From Chondrosia reniformis (taxonomy: Eukaryota > Porifera > Demospongiae > Chondrillida > Chondrillidae), in contig OX359201.1 of NCBI GenBank assembly GCA_947172415.1, forward strand, positions 4,154,001-4,218,000: 64,000 nucleotides of DNA. Reading direction: 5' to 3'. A program made the translations under genes and the position numbers. Positions 10,447 through 24,758 of this stretch are shown piece after piece. The notes below the pieces were generated by a model that saw nothing but the letters and a program-made list of their open reading frames with translations, was not told the DNA's origin and searched no databases. The number at the start of each line of letters is the position of its first letter. Within the stretch, counting starts at the first letter, position 1.

Positions 10447-13400
10447 CTATTATAGAAAATATTAACTACATTATAGAGAGCACCTACCTACGTACATACT
10501 CTGTTTATATATATATTATGTATACCCCATTGCAACAGCAATATCCCGATAATGGGTAGTATTATCTACTGTATACAGCATGAATTACAGATTAATAGGA
10601 TATACAGCATGAACAAGTTAATACATGAAGTGAAGTAAATCTTAGGCATTCGTTTTCTTACTTGCCAGTGATTTTTTAGCCCTTTTTAGCCATTTTGATG
10701 GGTTGCTCGAATGTCATGGCAATGGGGTATACGTATATAGTCCATCGCCTTGGACTATAACTATCACATATACATGTATATTAGAAGAAATACCCATCAT
10801 CTGATCTATATAATGGAAATATGTTTTTTGGAAGAGACTAAGTATCATTACCTCTGTTTGAGATAGCAGGTGTCCAGGTCCTTGAAACATGAAGAGAGTC
10901 ATCAGGAAAATATTGCTGAATTTCTTCTAGGTCCTTCAGCTTTTTGATAAATTCAACAGCCACACTTAACATCTCTTCTGCTATAATAGGGGAGTGAGAT
11001 TGGCATGGAATCTCTAACCCATCAGAAGACGGAAATCTGCAGCAGTCACCATGACCTTGAACAAGATTAACGTTTACTCCAATGTGTGAAACAATTCTAT
11101 TCAGCTCTGGATGTGACAAACGGTTTGGGTGAGATTTGAGCTGTTCATAGAGCTTATTACAGTCATTTGACTCAGCAAGCTCATGGCGTAACCCAAAGTA
11201 AGCAAAGAAGAGTGCTTTGAGACATTTCAGAACAATGTCATGAGCAAAAAGGCAGACAGCATCAGGGAAGCGACACATCAGCTTACGCTGCTCTGTATTG
11301 TCTTCCTTTAATACTGCTACCTCCCTCGTCTGCTTGATCAAGTGCTGCGCTTTATCTAAGTCATCACTAGCCTGGAGAAGCCATGCATATGCATCCTCCT
11401 TGCTAACCACTGGAGGTGGTTCAGGAGGTAACTCTTCTCGCTGAGGGTAGATACTTGGTTGCGGCCTAGGATGAGCTTGGAAGATGTTAATCCCACCACC
11501 TACAAATCTTCTTGCTGCAGGATTCGAAGGAAAATTACTTGTCCTACGCCCTCTTGATCTTCTTATTGCTGGTTGATTAGTAGGAGTATATTGAGGTACT
11601 CCACGATAGGCAAACCCTGGATTACCTGAAGAGGTATATGCAGGCCCTGGGACTACATTAGCTGTCACAGGCTGCCAAGAGCTGAGAGATGTGTATCTAT
11701 TACCAGTCCACTCTTGATTAGATGGCTCAGGCACTATTTCCTCTGCATCATAATATTCATCACTTTCCAATTCCCTGGCCTCTGATTGTGGAGGATTACA
11801 GATTATTTCAATTTTCCTCTGAAGGGAATGAAGAAACTGAGTGTTGTCTTCTTCATTGTTCAATTCCAATATTTCTTCAACAAAAGTAAGCAGTTTCACT
11901 ATTGAAGACTGAAATAGATTCATATCTTTGTGACGATGGACACAATCAAAATGTATTTGAAACAGTACCCTTTCAATTGCAAAGTACATTTGTTTACTTG
12001 AAAAGTGACCAATTGCTTTAAATAACTCTTGTAAATAGGGACTTAGTAAGTCTTGCTCATCACAAGGAAACTCTAACAGAATATCTCTTGGCCTGGCCAG
12101 ATCACTGGCTTCAAAAGAGGGATCCGAAGATTTTTCTAAGTCAAAAAAGGATTCCAATGATTTGATTTGCTGCGGACCAAGGAATTTGGATACAAGTAAG
12201 GAATTCATATGCAAGGTCTCTTCATCATCAGCCTCTTCAGGATCAACTTTTAGCTTGAGAGTGGGGGGAAATGGATAATCCATCTCACCACTATCTTCCT
12301 TTACTTCTAAAACTCTAGCGGTTATAAGATCAGGAGCACAAAATTTAACAAGTTCTCCTTTTTCAAAGTTATACATCAACAAAAGTTCCAAGTCATTCTT
12401 CAAATCTGTGACCTTCCCCTCAGGCAAATCACCTTCAGTTTGGTTGGCAGGGTTAAAGGGTGTTATTTTCATACTGTCAAGTATTTTGTCAATTTTGTCA
12501 GGATCTTGCCCATTAAGTATATCATGTAAGCAGTGTTTGTCTACATCCATTAGCACCTTATCAAAACAATTCACAATTTGGCTAAGAAGCTGTTCATACT
12601 CTATGGTGACTGCAGCAGGATGGAACACCACATAAAGAATGTGTGGTTCATGTGTCTTATCCAAGTAGCAAGGAACCTTACTATCCGTGGAATGTGGTAT
12701 TTTCCCACTACTCTTATGTTGCAAGAATGTTTGAATTGCTTTAACACATTTGACATTAAGATCTTGAATTCTTTGTATGCAATCTTCATGAGCTTGAGAT
12801 ATTGGTTTCCCTGAATTTTTATGGTGAATAATTCGACGGAGACCATTAGCAAACTTCTCTGATTCAATTAACTGAATAAATGTATCACAGTATTCACAGC
12901 CTCCTAATGAAGCTGAATCATCAGTGTCCAGCTGCTCCCTTCTCAAATCAGCCTCACACCTATTATAGGAATTCAAGGTTTCCGGGTCAAGAAGCTCTAC
13001 TACAAGCTCACTTAGGCATTGTACCTTGAGGCAGCTTGGCAGTGTTACTTGACCATCATTCCTGGGGGGAGGATGATATGCAAATTTATACGCAGAACAC
13101 TGTATAAGCCTCGTTTGATACCAAGTTGCATCATTGAGTACAAGGTCTGTAGCAGGCATGAGCTGAAGGGTTTGATCAGGTAAATGCAAAGGACCTTGAC
13201 TTCTACTGATCTGTTTACAAGCCTCTGAGTCTTGTCTCAGTTGGGAAACCAGTTCATAGTAGAGCTTCTTGTGTATTTCTTTACTATTTGGATCATCAGG
13301 ATTACAACTACGCTGTTGTGAACTAAAACACTTCTTTAATAGTTCAATCAAATGATATATATTCAATTTATCTTGTACTCCCAAAGCATGTAAGAATGTA

Positions 13401-16400
13401 ACATATAGTTGTTCAGATAAATATAATGGTACACAGCTAATATGGGCAACAAATGAACCAATATAGTGGTGTACTAGACTGTCCCCTTGAACAATGGAAT
13501 AGGTGCTGTGGAGATGGTTGGTTAAAAAGATGCATTGCTTTTGCTTGAGTAATGTATAGACAACCTTATAAGCATCAGAGTCTTTATTCTTAATGCTGCT
13601 TGCCAAGAAAAAGTATTGTTGAAGAAAAAGACGTTTCAAAAATTCTATGGTACTGTTTGATCGCTTAGATGACATAGGATGCCACTTAAGTGTTAACTCA
13701 GACAACTTTAACAAATTTTGGCAAACCAATGGTATAGTGATTTGTTTCAATTTTAAATTCTCCTGAACACGCTTGATATCTTCTTTACTAAAGCTAGACT
13801 CTCTAAGGCCAGTAAGAGTCTCAAAGGTGATGACAGGACTCACAAACCTTACTAGACTAACATCTGATTCATTGCACAACACAATTTCTGAAAATGAAAA
13901 AAAGCTTTTCATATTATTTTGTGGTTCAGAAAGTGGAGGAACCAGTTTGAAAAATAATTCGTCTTGTTCTAGTTTGATCTTACTGGCAGGAACAAAAGGA
14001 ATATCAGCTATTAGACTTAGTAATTCCCACAAGGAACTGCTATCAGTGCCAGTGTGTTCAGACATTATATAAAAGTTGGAATAAGTGGTTTTCTGTCTGC
14101 AAGTCCTCATTATTCGCTGGCTAAGATCTTCTAGCAGCAATTCTGATCGTTTCTGTGCTACTTCTGCAGGTAAAAATGTTATTTTCCTGGCAAATTCTCC
14201 CCACATAACATTTGAAACTTCTGTCTTAATTCCCAAACCCAAACTCTCAAGAAGTTGTATGTTACTTCTCCATACATTTGGTAGAAAACTATCTTCCGGG
14301 AGAAATGCTTGCAGCAAAGGCATACGATGATCAAAGTAATCAGAGACTTTTTGCTTTTGTCCTTTTAAGGTATCATCAATGAAATTTCTCTTGGATAGGT
14401 TTTTGATCACCTGCAAATATCTTTCTTTGTTTTTGTTGATAAACTGGAGATGCTTTATCTGATCCTCATGTTGCATATGGTGAAATGAAGGAACTATGAC
14501 TAGATTATAGAATTCTACATCAGTGTCAACAACAGTGATACCTACAGATTTATAAAACAAAGCTAAATGCATTGGAATCACTGACAGTATGGCAAGTACA
14601 GGTTGGGCATGAAGATTTTGAAGACCATCCTTAGGAATATTGTGACTGGGCAATGGAATAGCACTCTGAACCTTATCCAAAGAGGTCCACTTTTCATCAA
14701 ATGATTGAAATATCTTTAATTTTCTCAGAAGGCTTCGATGTTGTGGGACAACATTGACCTTGGAAGCAATAAAGCTTACAAATGAAAGAGCATCCTCAGA
14801 TGACTTGGGATTATCAGGCTGTCTCCTGTGTATACATTTAGCCAACACATTTAAGACATCTTCAGGATCATTTTCTACTGCCAGGGCATCTCGGATCAGG
14901 TTGACTGCACGAGGTATCAACTGACTTGTTATAACTTGAGAAAAATCTACCTTTGGTAACTTAAGCTCTTCAAAGTAAGGTACAGATGGGTTATATTCTC
15001 TTAACACTGACTTGGCCATTTGTAGTGGTACCAGAGTTGACTGGTTTGTAGGGATTAAAGGAATACTATTAAAGCACTCAGGTATGCTGTGCTGAGGATT
15101 GAATAATATAAACCTCCACAGCTTTTTGAGTAATTCAATTGCAAGTTCATTCTGATCTACTTGAATCACACTGCCACGAGGTAGCTGAATATGTTGAGCC
15201 ACAAACTCTGCCGTAAGTGGTACTACTATCTTTAGTGAGCACAGCTTAGCTATGATGTTTTCATCACTAGTCAGGACTTCTGAAACAAACCTGTTATGAG
15301 TCTTACTTGGAAGAAGAGCCTTATAATCGTGCAAGAAAAGTGGATGATTGGCTCTGATTGGAGTTAATTTATTTTCCCAATTCAGTAGCAAAAGGATTCC
15401 CTCAATGATATGTACATTGCTTTCTGTTATATCAGCTAGTACAAAATCCAGAAGTGAAACAATATCTTCAATAACAACGTTTCTATAAATAGGTGACATT
15501 TGGCAGGCAATGAGTTGTTTTCTTGCTAGTCCAGGTGTAACTTCTCCACAAAACATTTCAGGCTTTAGAGTATTTCTAATATTCAGCAACAATTTATAAG
15601 GTGCTTTTGTGATATTCATGCCCAAGCACATAAGCACCTTAGAAACCTTCTCTCTATTGTAGGGAGGGAACCAACCTTTAGTGGGTCGTGATTCATCACA
15701 AGTAAGGGAGTACCAGGATATAGTAGATTTGTCAGCTAAAAGAATATCAGCATTATTTTCTAGGAGTAATAGATATACTCTCTTATGAAGCTCAAATTTG
15801 CCAAGTATAGATTCAAATTCAACAACTGGAAAAAGATTATAAAACCATTTCTGAAAGTTTATACATTTGTCAACCTCATTCTTACATAGAATGATGAGTT
15901 CCATATAGGCCTTTGATACAACATTCTGGACAATGGACTCATTCCAGCTGCTCAGAGTCTTATCTTCCCCAGACGCAGCACTTTCAAGATGTTTCCTTGA
16001 CTGGTCAACCCAAAAATGTGCATTAACATGCAAAGGAAGACCAGAAGACAGAGGAAGAGGTAAGTAAGAGTACAGATGACCTGTAAATGCTGCTTGAATT
16101 GATCCTTCTCCAGTTTCATTTTTCTCTGGTGGTACTGGGACTGCAACACCACTGAAAGGATATAGCTGTTGTGAGCTTGCTTTAAACAGCAAATCTTTTG
16201 GTATGTCAGTGGTACCACAGCGTTTACTTACAATCCAGTTAGTGCATTCACTTCCCTTAAAAAGGGAGAGTTTATAGGATACCTGTGTGCTAGTAGGTAA
16301 ATCTGCTTCATCCTTCTGTGTATTTAGTTCTTTGACTGCCCTATGAACAGCATCAGAGAATGTGAGACGACACTGTAAGGCTACAGCATCATACTTTGCT

Positions 16401-19400
16401 GTTACACTTTGGTAATCACATAGGTTTCCATCTTTACCAATTCTGAAAACAGATATTCTTTCCAAATTATTTAAAAAGAGCAGCATATCTGCAGCATGTT
16501 TCATAAAGTTGTGTAGAAGTGTGCTCAAAAATGGCACATTCATATTATATCCTTTTTCTAGCTTAGTTTTCCAACGATTTGTCTCAGATAAAGAGTGTCT
16601 AGTTAAAGGAAATCTGAATACTGTATAACCATTTGGCCAATTGTTATGGAAGTCTTTGTAATGTTGACCTTTTTCAGGGGTCATCCTTGGAATAACTTCA
16701 TCTAAGGCTTTAAATGGAGCGAACTGATCTGGAAACTGACTACTCACATGTTTACCTCCTCCTGCCTCCATTTTGTAACGTGCACCAGGAAGCCTTCTTC
16801 TACTACTGTGAGGAACATAGTCTTTGTTTGGATCAAAGGCACAGAAGTTCTCTGGAACTCCACCTTCTCCAAATGACACAAATGTTGGGCAATCAGTCAC
16901 ATGGTAAGCTACATTGAATCCAATTCCAAAACGACCTATTTCTCCACCAGTCCCACCTTTGCTACCCAAGCCCAGTCTTGCAATTCCTTTGAAGTCTTTA
17001 TCCTCAAATTTACGGTTATTGTAAACTATTAAAGAAGGTAAGCTTTGAAGGGACTTCCACTTGAAATCCCCGCCAAAAAGTGAATGATCTTCAAAAGTAC
17101 GTTCATCAATAACAAAAGCAATTTCAGTTGCCTTAGCATCTTCAGCATTTTGCATAAATTCTTTAAAGATGCATTCATCAGCTGGGTACTGAGACAGAAT
17201 GTTATTCAGTCGAGTGCCTATTTCTTCATGTTGGCCAAATTCATCTTCCGACATAAAATCCTGATCTTGAAACTGGCTTACTATACTTGGCAGCAGATCT
17301 TGCACACCCATTTTCTTTGCATACCTTTTAGGCAATAAATGATGAACATAACCCTTTACACTTCCTAGAAGTGCAGCTGGAACGAATGAGGACTCATCAT
17401 CAAGATCTCTAAAGGCTAAGTCTGTTGCTTCTTGCATTACTGAATGTTCATCAGGCAAATAGAACAAAGGAATTGATCCCATGGAAGAAAACAACTTCAT
17501 GCAGGCCAGCTTTGCTAATGATGCTATAAAGTCCAGTAAATTATCAACTGAATTTTCTCCATATGCACGCCTTATTCTGTCCAATGTATCAGCTATTGTC
17601 TTAAGACTGAGTGGTCTCACACCCAATAATTTCATCAGATCTTTGTGTGCTGTTAAGTCACTGCTCAACTTAACTAAGTAAGGATACTGGTCTACCATAG
17701 AAGCTTCATCTACAATTTGGTCTGGAGTATGAAACCTGTACACGTCATTGCTCTTTTGCCATATACAGGGACGATTTTGCAGTGTTGAGTGTATGCTTGT
17801 TCTGAACTCTTCATTCTTTGAATCCTGTGTCATTAAGAGTAGAGACTGCAGCAGTGGGTTATTTGGTTTTAAAATATTTGACAGTGTGCTGCACAATAAA
17901 GGTATACATTCAGAAATCAAAGCTTGATCACTGTCATTTGGCTCCAGATTACCTTTCTCTGCCCAGGTAACTAAGCGATTGTACTGTTCTAGACTGTCTT
18001 CTTTGGTGGGAGACTTGAAAGTAAAAAAAATATCAATTCCTTGTGTTATTACATCATGGTCTAACACCAGACCAATTGCAAAGACTTGAACTTTATAACG
18101 GCTCATATACATGTCATTAGCACATGCAAAAGGAGTACAGTGACCATACCATGGAAGAGAAACATCTGATGGCTTCTGTAAAACTGGTAAAAATGGAATA
18201 GATTTGAGACTTTCAAACATAGCCATATTCATTGATGTTGGTGTAAAATAGTTCACAAGAGATGAGAAATATGATGTCTTGTGGGCTGTAACATATTTAT
18301 CTACTAAATACTTGACAAGCACACGAGATCTTTCCAATGCCTTAGGTGGATCTTGTAAGCTGCTTATACTATTTGCTCTATCAAGTACATCATCATCCAT
18401 CAATGTGTAACTAGCCATACCCAATGAGGTAAGTAATGATAGAGTACTCTCTTCTAAGAAATCAGCTACAGGAAATCGTGCCTCTTCTTCAAAGTAGAGT
18501 TTACCAAGTAGTGTGGTTGGGTTAACTAGGTGATCTGGCTTCACAAGTTGATTGTGTGGTAGGGTTGGGATACAGGGGGTCTCTTTTAACAAGGTACGCA
18601 ACCAATGTTCACTCTTTTCTTTAGTAGTGGACCCAGACATAGAAGTAGGTGATGTACGTGTTAGCAAAAATAGCATCTGTTTCACAATTATATGATGAGA
18701 GAGGTTTGAAAGGTTAGGAAGGAGCACTTTTTTACAGTAGTCCTCAAGGGATATACCTTTCAAGACTGGCCTACTACTTCCAAATAAATGGCTTCTAATG
18801 GTTTGTGGTATTTCAACCATTGAATAGCCATACTGTATTAAAATTTGCAACATATCATTTCTAAAGTCTTTGTAGATATCCCCACAAAGTTCATCATCTA
18901 AGCAGTATGCCTCATTAACAGTAACCCATCTTCCTCCATCAGCCAAACTCCAAACTAATTTCCTGTTACTAACAGAAAGTGCCTTCATAAAAGCAAAACG
19001 GACTTCTTTTGTAAATGGGTGGCTACTATATCCCACTGGCCAAAGGGTATAATACTTTTCTAGAAAATTATCCCTTTGAGATTCATCTCTTTCAAGACTT
19101 GTAATATAGCTCAATAATTCAAGGAAGGCTTCTGTTACAGCATCTCTAGCCAGCATATGGTTCCAGGTATCCCTCCTTTGTTTCTCTTGAATATCCTTTA
19201 ATTCCCTGCGATTATCTGATAGTTCAAAATATCCATTTACTAGACACTTTAGATCAATTGAAATGGGAAGAGGTAGAAAGCAGAACAGTCTCCCAGATAT
19301 TCGTTTAGGAATGTTGTGGTAATCAACTGGTAGAGCAATTTCTGCAAGTGGTACTAGACCTAGCTGAAGGCCTTGTCTTGATTGAGCAAATTTCCATGAA

Positions 19401-22400
19401 TCAGTATCACTACCAGCTAAAGAAGAGGCAACAATGAAGTTAGTTTCATTTTCCTTGTAACTTGCTACACTTTTAGACTTCTTTCCCTTTTCCTTCTTTG
19501 ATTGAGAACTTTGGTTTTCAGTCCTGCTTTGAACAATAACATTAAATGTGTCAACAAATGACATAGCCTCTTGTTTATACATGTAGCTGCTGTCCAAACT
19601 CTCCTTCCAAACTTCTAATGGGTTCTGCTTTCGGGATTTGTTTCTCTTAATGGAAAGCAACTTTACAGCTTCAACCTGGTTTAACTGTCTTTCATATAGT
19701 TCAATAACTTGAACATTTTGTAAAAAGACTGGTAGCATTTCTGCAAGTTCATTGAGAGTATACTTAAGAGATTCAATATCTACAGGCTTTTGACAAATTT
19801 CACTGCCACCTCTTCGGAAAGGAAACCTAAACAAGGTTCCATGAAATTCCTTGCCACTAAGCACATCACACCCAAAGATATTGTATGGAGACACTTGATC
19901 TTTATAGCAATCTGTAATTTCTTCAAGCTCATCTACAAAATTAAACCTTATGCCAGAGCATTCATTAATTAAGTTTTTCCTCAAAGGATCAAGAAAAACT
20001 ATTTTGTTTCGACTAACAAAGCTTGGCACATCTGTTAAGTGGAAAACAGAACAAAATCCAATACCAAATCTACCAATCTTGGAGGGGTCCTCCTTTTTAG
20101 TGGCACCTTCTAACTGGTATATGTTCTCAAAGTCTTGATCACTGAAGGTTGCATCATTGAATGCATAGAGTGCTGGCCCCTGCCAGCTCTTCATAACTTC
20201 TGTGAATAAGGTTTCACTTGGAAAACTTGTTTTATCAATCAAAAACTTCACTTCTTTTGCTCCGGCATCATCGGCATTTTGTATCAATTCTTTGAATATA
20301 TCCTTAATAGTGCTATACTGATCCAATATTCTATTGAGTCTTCTTGGAATAGGCAGTTCTTGTCCCCTGTTTTCAAATTTCAGTCTCACAGGATTTGCTA
20401 TTCTTTCTGATAAAGCTGATGCACCAAAATAATTTGCTAACTCATTACCCAAGGTGGGATGCACAAGTGGATACTTTTCTTTTAACTTGTCACCTTGTTT
20501 CCTCTCGGTCCACCTTCTGTCATCATAGAAGCATTTGTTGGGAGGTAGGAGTTTGCCATTGGTATCAGGAAGAAGGACGTAATCTCTACACTTTCCATAG
20601 AGGTATTGCAAAATACTGCAAACTTTGGAAATGTCAATATGACTACTGTCTGATATTTCTTGGAGGACATCAGTGAAGTCACGGAATGCAAAACTCTGCT
20701 TTATTCCTAGAGCCTTCCAAAAGAATTTGTAAGACTTTAAAATAGGCATATCTGTTGATGACAATCTGTATGGGGCAAGTGGTATATCACAGGCTTGCAT
20801 GGCTAGAATATGAAATGATCTGAAGAGCCCTTCATTTTCATCCCATACAACTAAAGGATTTGCATTTACTTGTCTTACCAGCTTCCAATCCATTGAATAA
20901 TTTTCAGCTAACAAAAAATGGGTCTTGAAATATTGGTCAGCAAAGTGATAAATTTCTTTAATACACTTTGTAATAAAGTCTTTTGTCTCGTCACTTTTGC
21001 ATTCAAGTTCCCTGGTGTAGTATGAAATTTTAAGCAAATGTTCAACAACCAATTCTATCTCAAGTTGATTCTCTGTTTTAAATCCAAGGAAACAGTGGTC
21101 TAAGCATTCTGAAGGCACATCTTCATGTGCAATAGCAGCAACTGAAAACACAAGTTCTTTACACTTTCGATGATATAGGTTTTTGGAAGAAGCAAATTGA
21201 ATTTCTTTATGCCATGGTAAGTCTATGGTAGAGGGAATGTCCATCACAGGAATAAAACTTACTTCTTGCAAAGCTGGGATAAAAGGCCTGTGTTGTGCAA
21301 GGTAATTCAGTAAATCAAGACTTCTCCTTTTAGCAGTTTCACAGTCTACCATTTCAGTAATCACTTCAGCTCTGTCCAGTACATCATTGTCATTCAATAA
21401 CAAATCCTTCATCATCATCTGAGTTAATGTCTTAACAAGTTTCTCATCACATACTAGCTCCTTTATAGGAAACCTTTCTTCATCAAGATCATAAAGACAT
21501 CCAAGTGGACCTTCTGGATTAACCAGGTCACATGGCCTCTTCAAAGTTCCATTAGGTTCTGTGGGTATGCACTCATTGTCTGCAAGTAAATACTTCAACC
21601 ATTCTCTCCCACCATCCAAGAGTTCATAATGTTGTAAGGCAAACTTTATCAAATTATTGTAAGATTGCTTATCAATTTCATCTTTGAATTGAAATAGATA
21701 GTCAATGAAAAAGTCTTCAACACTAATTTGTGTGATACTGAGAATGTGATGTTGAGTTATCTCACTTGGAACATTTAAAGCCACATTTAGGGTACCATAA
21801 TCAGCTAAAATTGTAAGAATGCTCTCTTTAAGTGGATAAATCTTTTGAAAATCCACCTCATTAAGAATGCATATGTCATTGCAACCTTGCCAGCCTTTAC
21901 TTGAATAAAACAGCTCAGCCTCATCTGAAACTATCATCTGTAAAAATGCTCCAGAAAGAACTCTACTAATGTCATCACCATTATCAAATACAGGCCACAT
22001 TCTATAAAAAGAAGTTAAGCACTCTGAGTCACTTGGGTCTATCTCTTTGGAAAGGTGCTGGAGAAGGTGAATATATGCCCTAGCAAGAGCATCTGTAATG
22101 AGATATCTGTTCCAGCATTCTAAATTACTTTCGTCAGAAAGGTGTTTAAGTTCATTTCGGTCATCAGACACTTCAAAGTAGCCATTGATTAAGCAAGGCT
22201 GCTTAAATGACTTAGGAAGAGGTAGGAAGCAGAACATTCTGCCTGTGGAGCATTGCAGAGGGGTAATATAATCATCATTTCCACTCTTGACCTTAATAGC
22301 AACTTCTCCAAGTGGTACCACTTTCTGGCTAGGATACTGCCTAACAGCCTGTAAGCTTGCTCCAATGCCAAGAGCTGAAGACACTAACCAATCTTGATTT

Positions 22401-24758
22401 GTGTATCTAGCTCCCAATTGACAGGAAATGGAAAAGGAGCATACTCCTTCATTATGTCTTAGCTGATGGGATGGATTCAGGTAATAGTGTAAAAGATCAG
22501 GACCGGTATTTAGGTCTTTCCTGAGTACCTTTACAACTGGCACCATATTGTCCAGTTTTTCATCCTCCTGAAGTTCATACATTTCAATGCTTCTTACATT
22601 TCTCAGAAACACTAGCAGAACATCTGCTGTTTTCATAAAGTCTTCCTTCCACATTTCCATAGTGTTGCTATCAAAGATTTCATCACAAATCTCACACATT
22701 TTATCTGAAGCTCTTCTCAGTGGGAATCTAAATAAGGTGTGGTTATATACTCTTCTACTGGTTCCTGGAGGACATTGCATCCAAAGACATCCTGGTAAGG
22801 AAGAAGCTGATCTGAATAGTATCGCTTGAGCTTCCGTTGTTCACGCACAAAGTTAAAGCTAACTCCTGGATTGTTGTTGGTGATTGCATCACCAAGATTA
22901 GTGCCATGTGGATCAAATACCATCAGGGTGTTCCCACTGACAAAACTGGGTACATCAGTTAAATGGTATGTAGAACAGAAACCAAGGCCAAATCGACCTA
23001 TTTTAGTCGGATCATTGGATTTGTTACCACCCTCCAATTTACAGATGTTATCAAAGTCCTGCTTTTGAAACACTGCATCGTTATAGGCATAGAGGGCTGG
23101 GCCCTGCCATTGCTTCATCTCTGCCTTGAACAATGTAATAGTTGGATGACTCCTCCAGTCAATTAGAAATTTTACCTCTGTAGCTCCGGCATCATCAGCA
23201 TTCTGAATCAACTCTTTGAATACATCAATGTGCTGACCATAGTTTCGTATGATACTCTTAATTCTAGTGGTCAGGCTAATACTTTGTCCTTTCTGGTCAT
23301 ATGCAATGGCTAACCCCCTTGGTCTTCCAATACGATCAGTAAGGGGAACAACTTTAAAGAACCTGGCCATGTCCTTGGTAACATCTGCATGTGTAAACAC
23401 CACCTCATCTACTTCTTCCTCATCTTCACCTGAAAGGCTAAAGGCTCCACTGTCTGTCAGTCCGCGATCATCGTAGGTGCATTCATCTGGTGGTAGTAAT
23501 CTGCTGTCATTGGTGGGTATGAGCACACCCTTTCCATTGAATGAAACCCTTTCAAAATACTTAAGTATGTTAATAACTGTGGTTGTGTGATCGTCTGCAC
23601 CATCATCAATCTCGGCCAGAACTTCAACACAATCCACTATAGAAAACTGTTTATAGAAATTCATACTTTTAAGAAAGTTTTTATATTTCAGTATTCTTGG
23701 AATTTCGGTGAGGGCATATCGGAATGGAATTAATGAGAGACCTTCTATTGGTTTAATGGCCAGTTTGTCTTTTTCCAGAAAGACTCCAAGGTCATCATGC
23801 CAAATGTAGTCTGGTAGTGCCTGATCCTGTAATGTCCTCTGTGTGCGACTGAAAAATTGGTAAGTTGCCATAACCATAGCTGAAATCACTTCTCTATGCT
23901 CATGAATGGTCCGATGGTCCAGATCAATTATATTCATGAGGTGCTGGCAAACATCATTCCACTTAATAGGTCTAAACAGTCCCTTCAGTCCTTCAACTTG
24001 TGTTAACAGACTTGCATCATAGTTAGAGGAAGATATTACAGTCTGTGAAGATCCAACCAAGTATGACAGTACTTTTGAATCATTTGCAACACAGATCTCA
24101 GATGGGGGCCTAAAATCTTCTCTACCATGCCACAGTACATTTGGTGGATATTCAAAAGGAGGTTTACATTCTGATAGCACAAAAGGGATGTTGCGGAAAT
24201 CTGAGACAAACTGGTAATTTTGGCATAATTTTCTCAGAATAAGAGTTGAACAAAACATAGCTTTATCTCTGGGAAGAGAGAATACAGCTTTAGCACGGTT
24301 TAATAAAAACCTTTTCAATAAAGAAGGATTATCTTTAATTGATTGCCACGTATTCAACCCCAGCATTCTCAATTCAAGCAAGGTTTTGGAATAATCCCCA
24401 TGGGGGAAGACAGGTTCATCATCTGAAAACATCTTCACAAGAATGTTATCCTCAGGATCAAAAAGTGCTCCGACTACATTTATGGTACCTTTAGTAGATG
24501 GTAAAAATTTAAGGCTTTTGAGATAATTGCTCAACTCAATATCATCTTCATTTATTTTAAATAGTTTCAAAATCCAAATAAAGATTACATTCCTTTGTGG
24601 GTGAGCTTTTGGAAGCCCCGTTACTACATACTTAACAAGTTCAAAGAGTGGATGTGGTCCCCTTCCAAGTAAGGTCTCAAACAAATGACCTTCACTGACT
24701 ATAACATTAAGTATGCTCTGAGGAAAACACAAGTCTCCTGGAAAGCTAATGGCATATG
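9836..24758 (-). CDS. sacsin-HEPN-PARP fusion protein (giant gene)
   Basis: A continuous 3,980-codon frame (22780-10838) is preceded by a 681-codon frame (from about 24758), offset at a TATATA run near 22755; homology runs straight through (GCNVLQEPVEE, then NHTLFRFPLRR), so a dinucleotide indel or assembly error is likely. Three GHKL ATPase repeats begin near 23.2, 20.3 and 17.15 kb (ELIQNADDAGATEV, ELIQNADDAGAKEV, EFMQNAEDAKATEI), each with GRFG(I/L)GF. Beyond a disordered Pro/Arg-rich stretch (RRSRGRRTS) lies a HEPN domain (about residues 3793-3965 of the long frame). The donor AGAG|GTAATG at 10852 is phase 1 and the acceptor at 10446 matches, giving NRDFPEYWDQQP, so the mRNA continues into a PARP catalytic domain. 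No J-domain HPD motif is seen. About 4,830 residues; probably a cytosolic chaperone-like scaffold with mono-ADP-ribosyltransferase activity (inference). Confidence 0.82.

Noticed and set aside
12408-23476. Many plus-strand and off-frame ORFs of 60-100 codons across the sacsin gene
   Set aside because: They lie inside the long sacsin frame, have no domain, and follow from the composition of the opposite strand.
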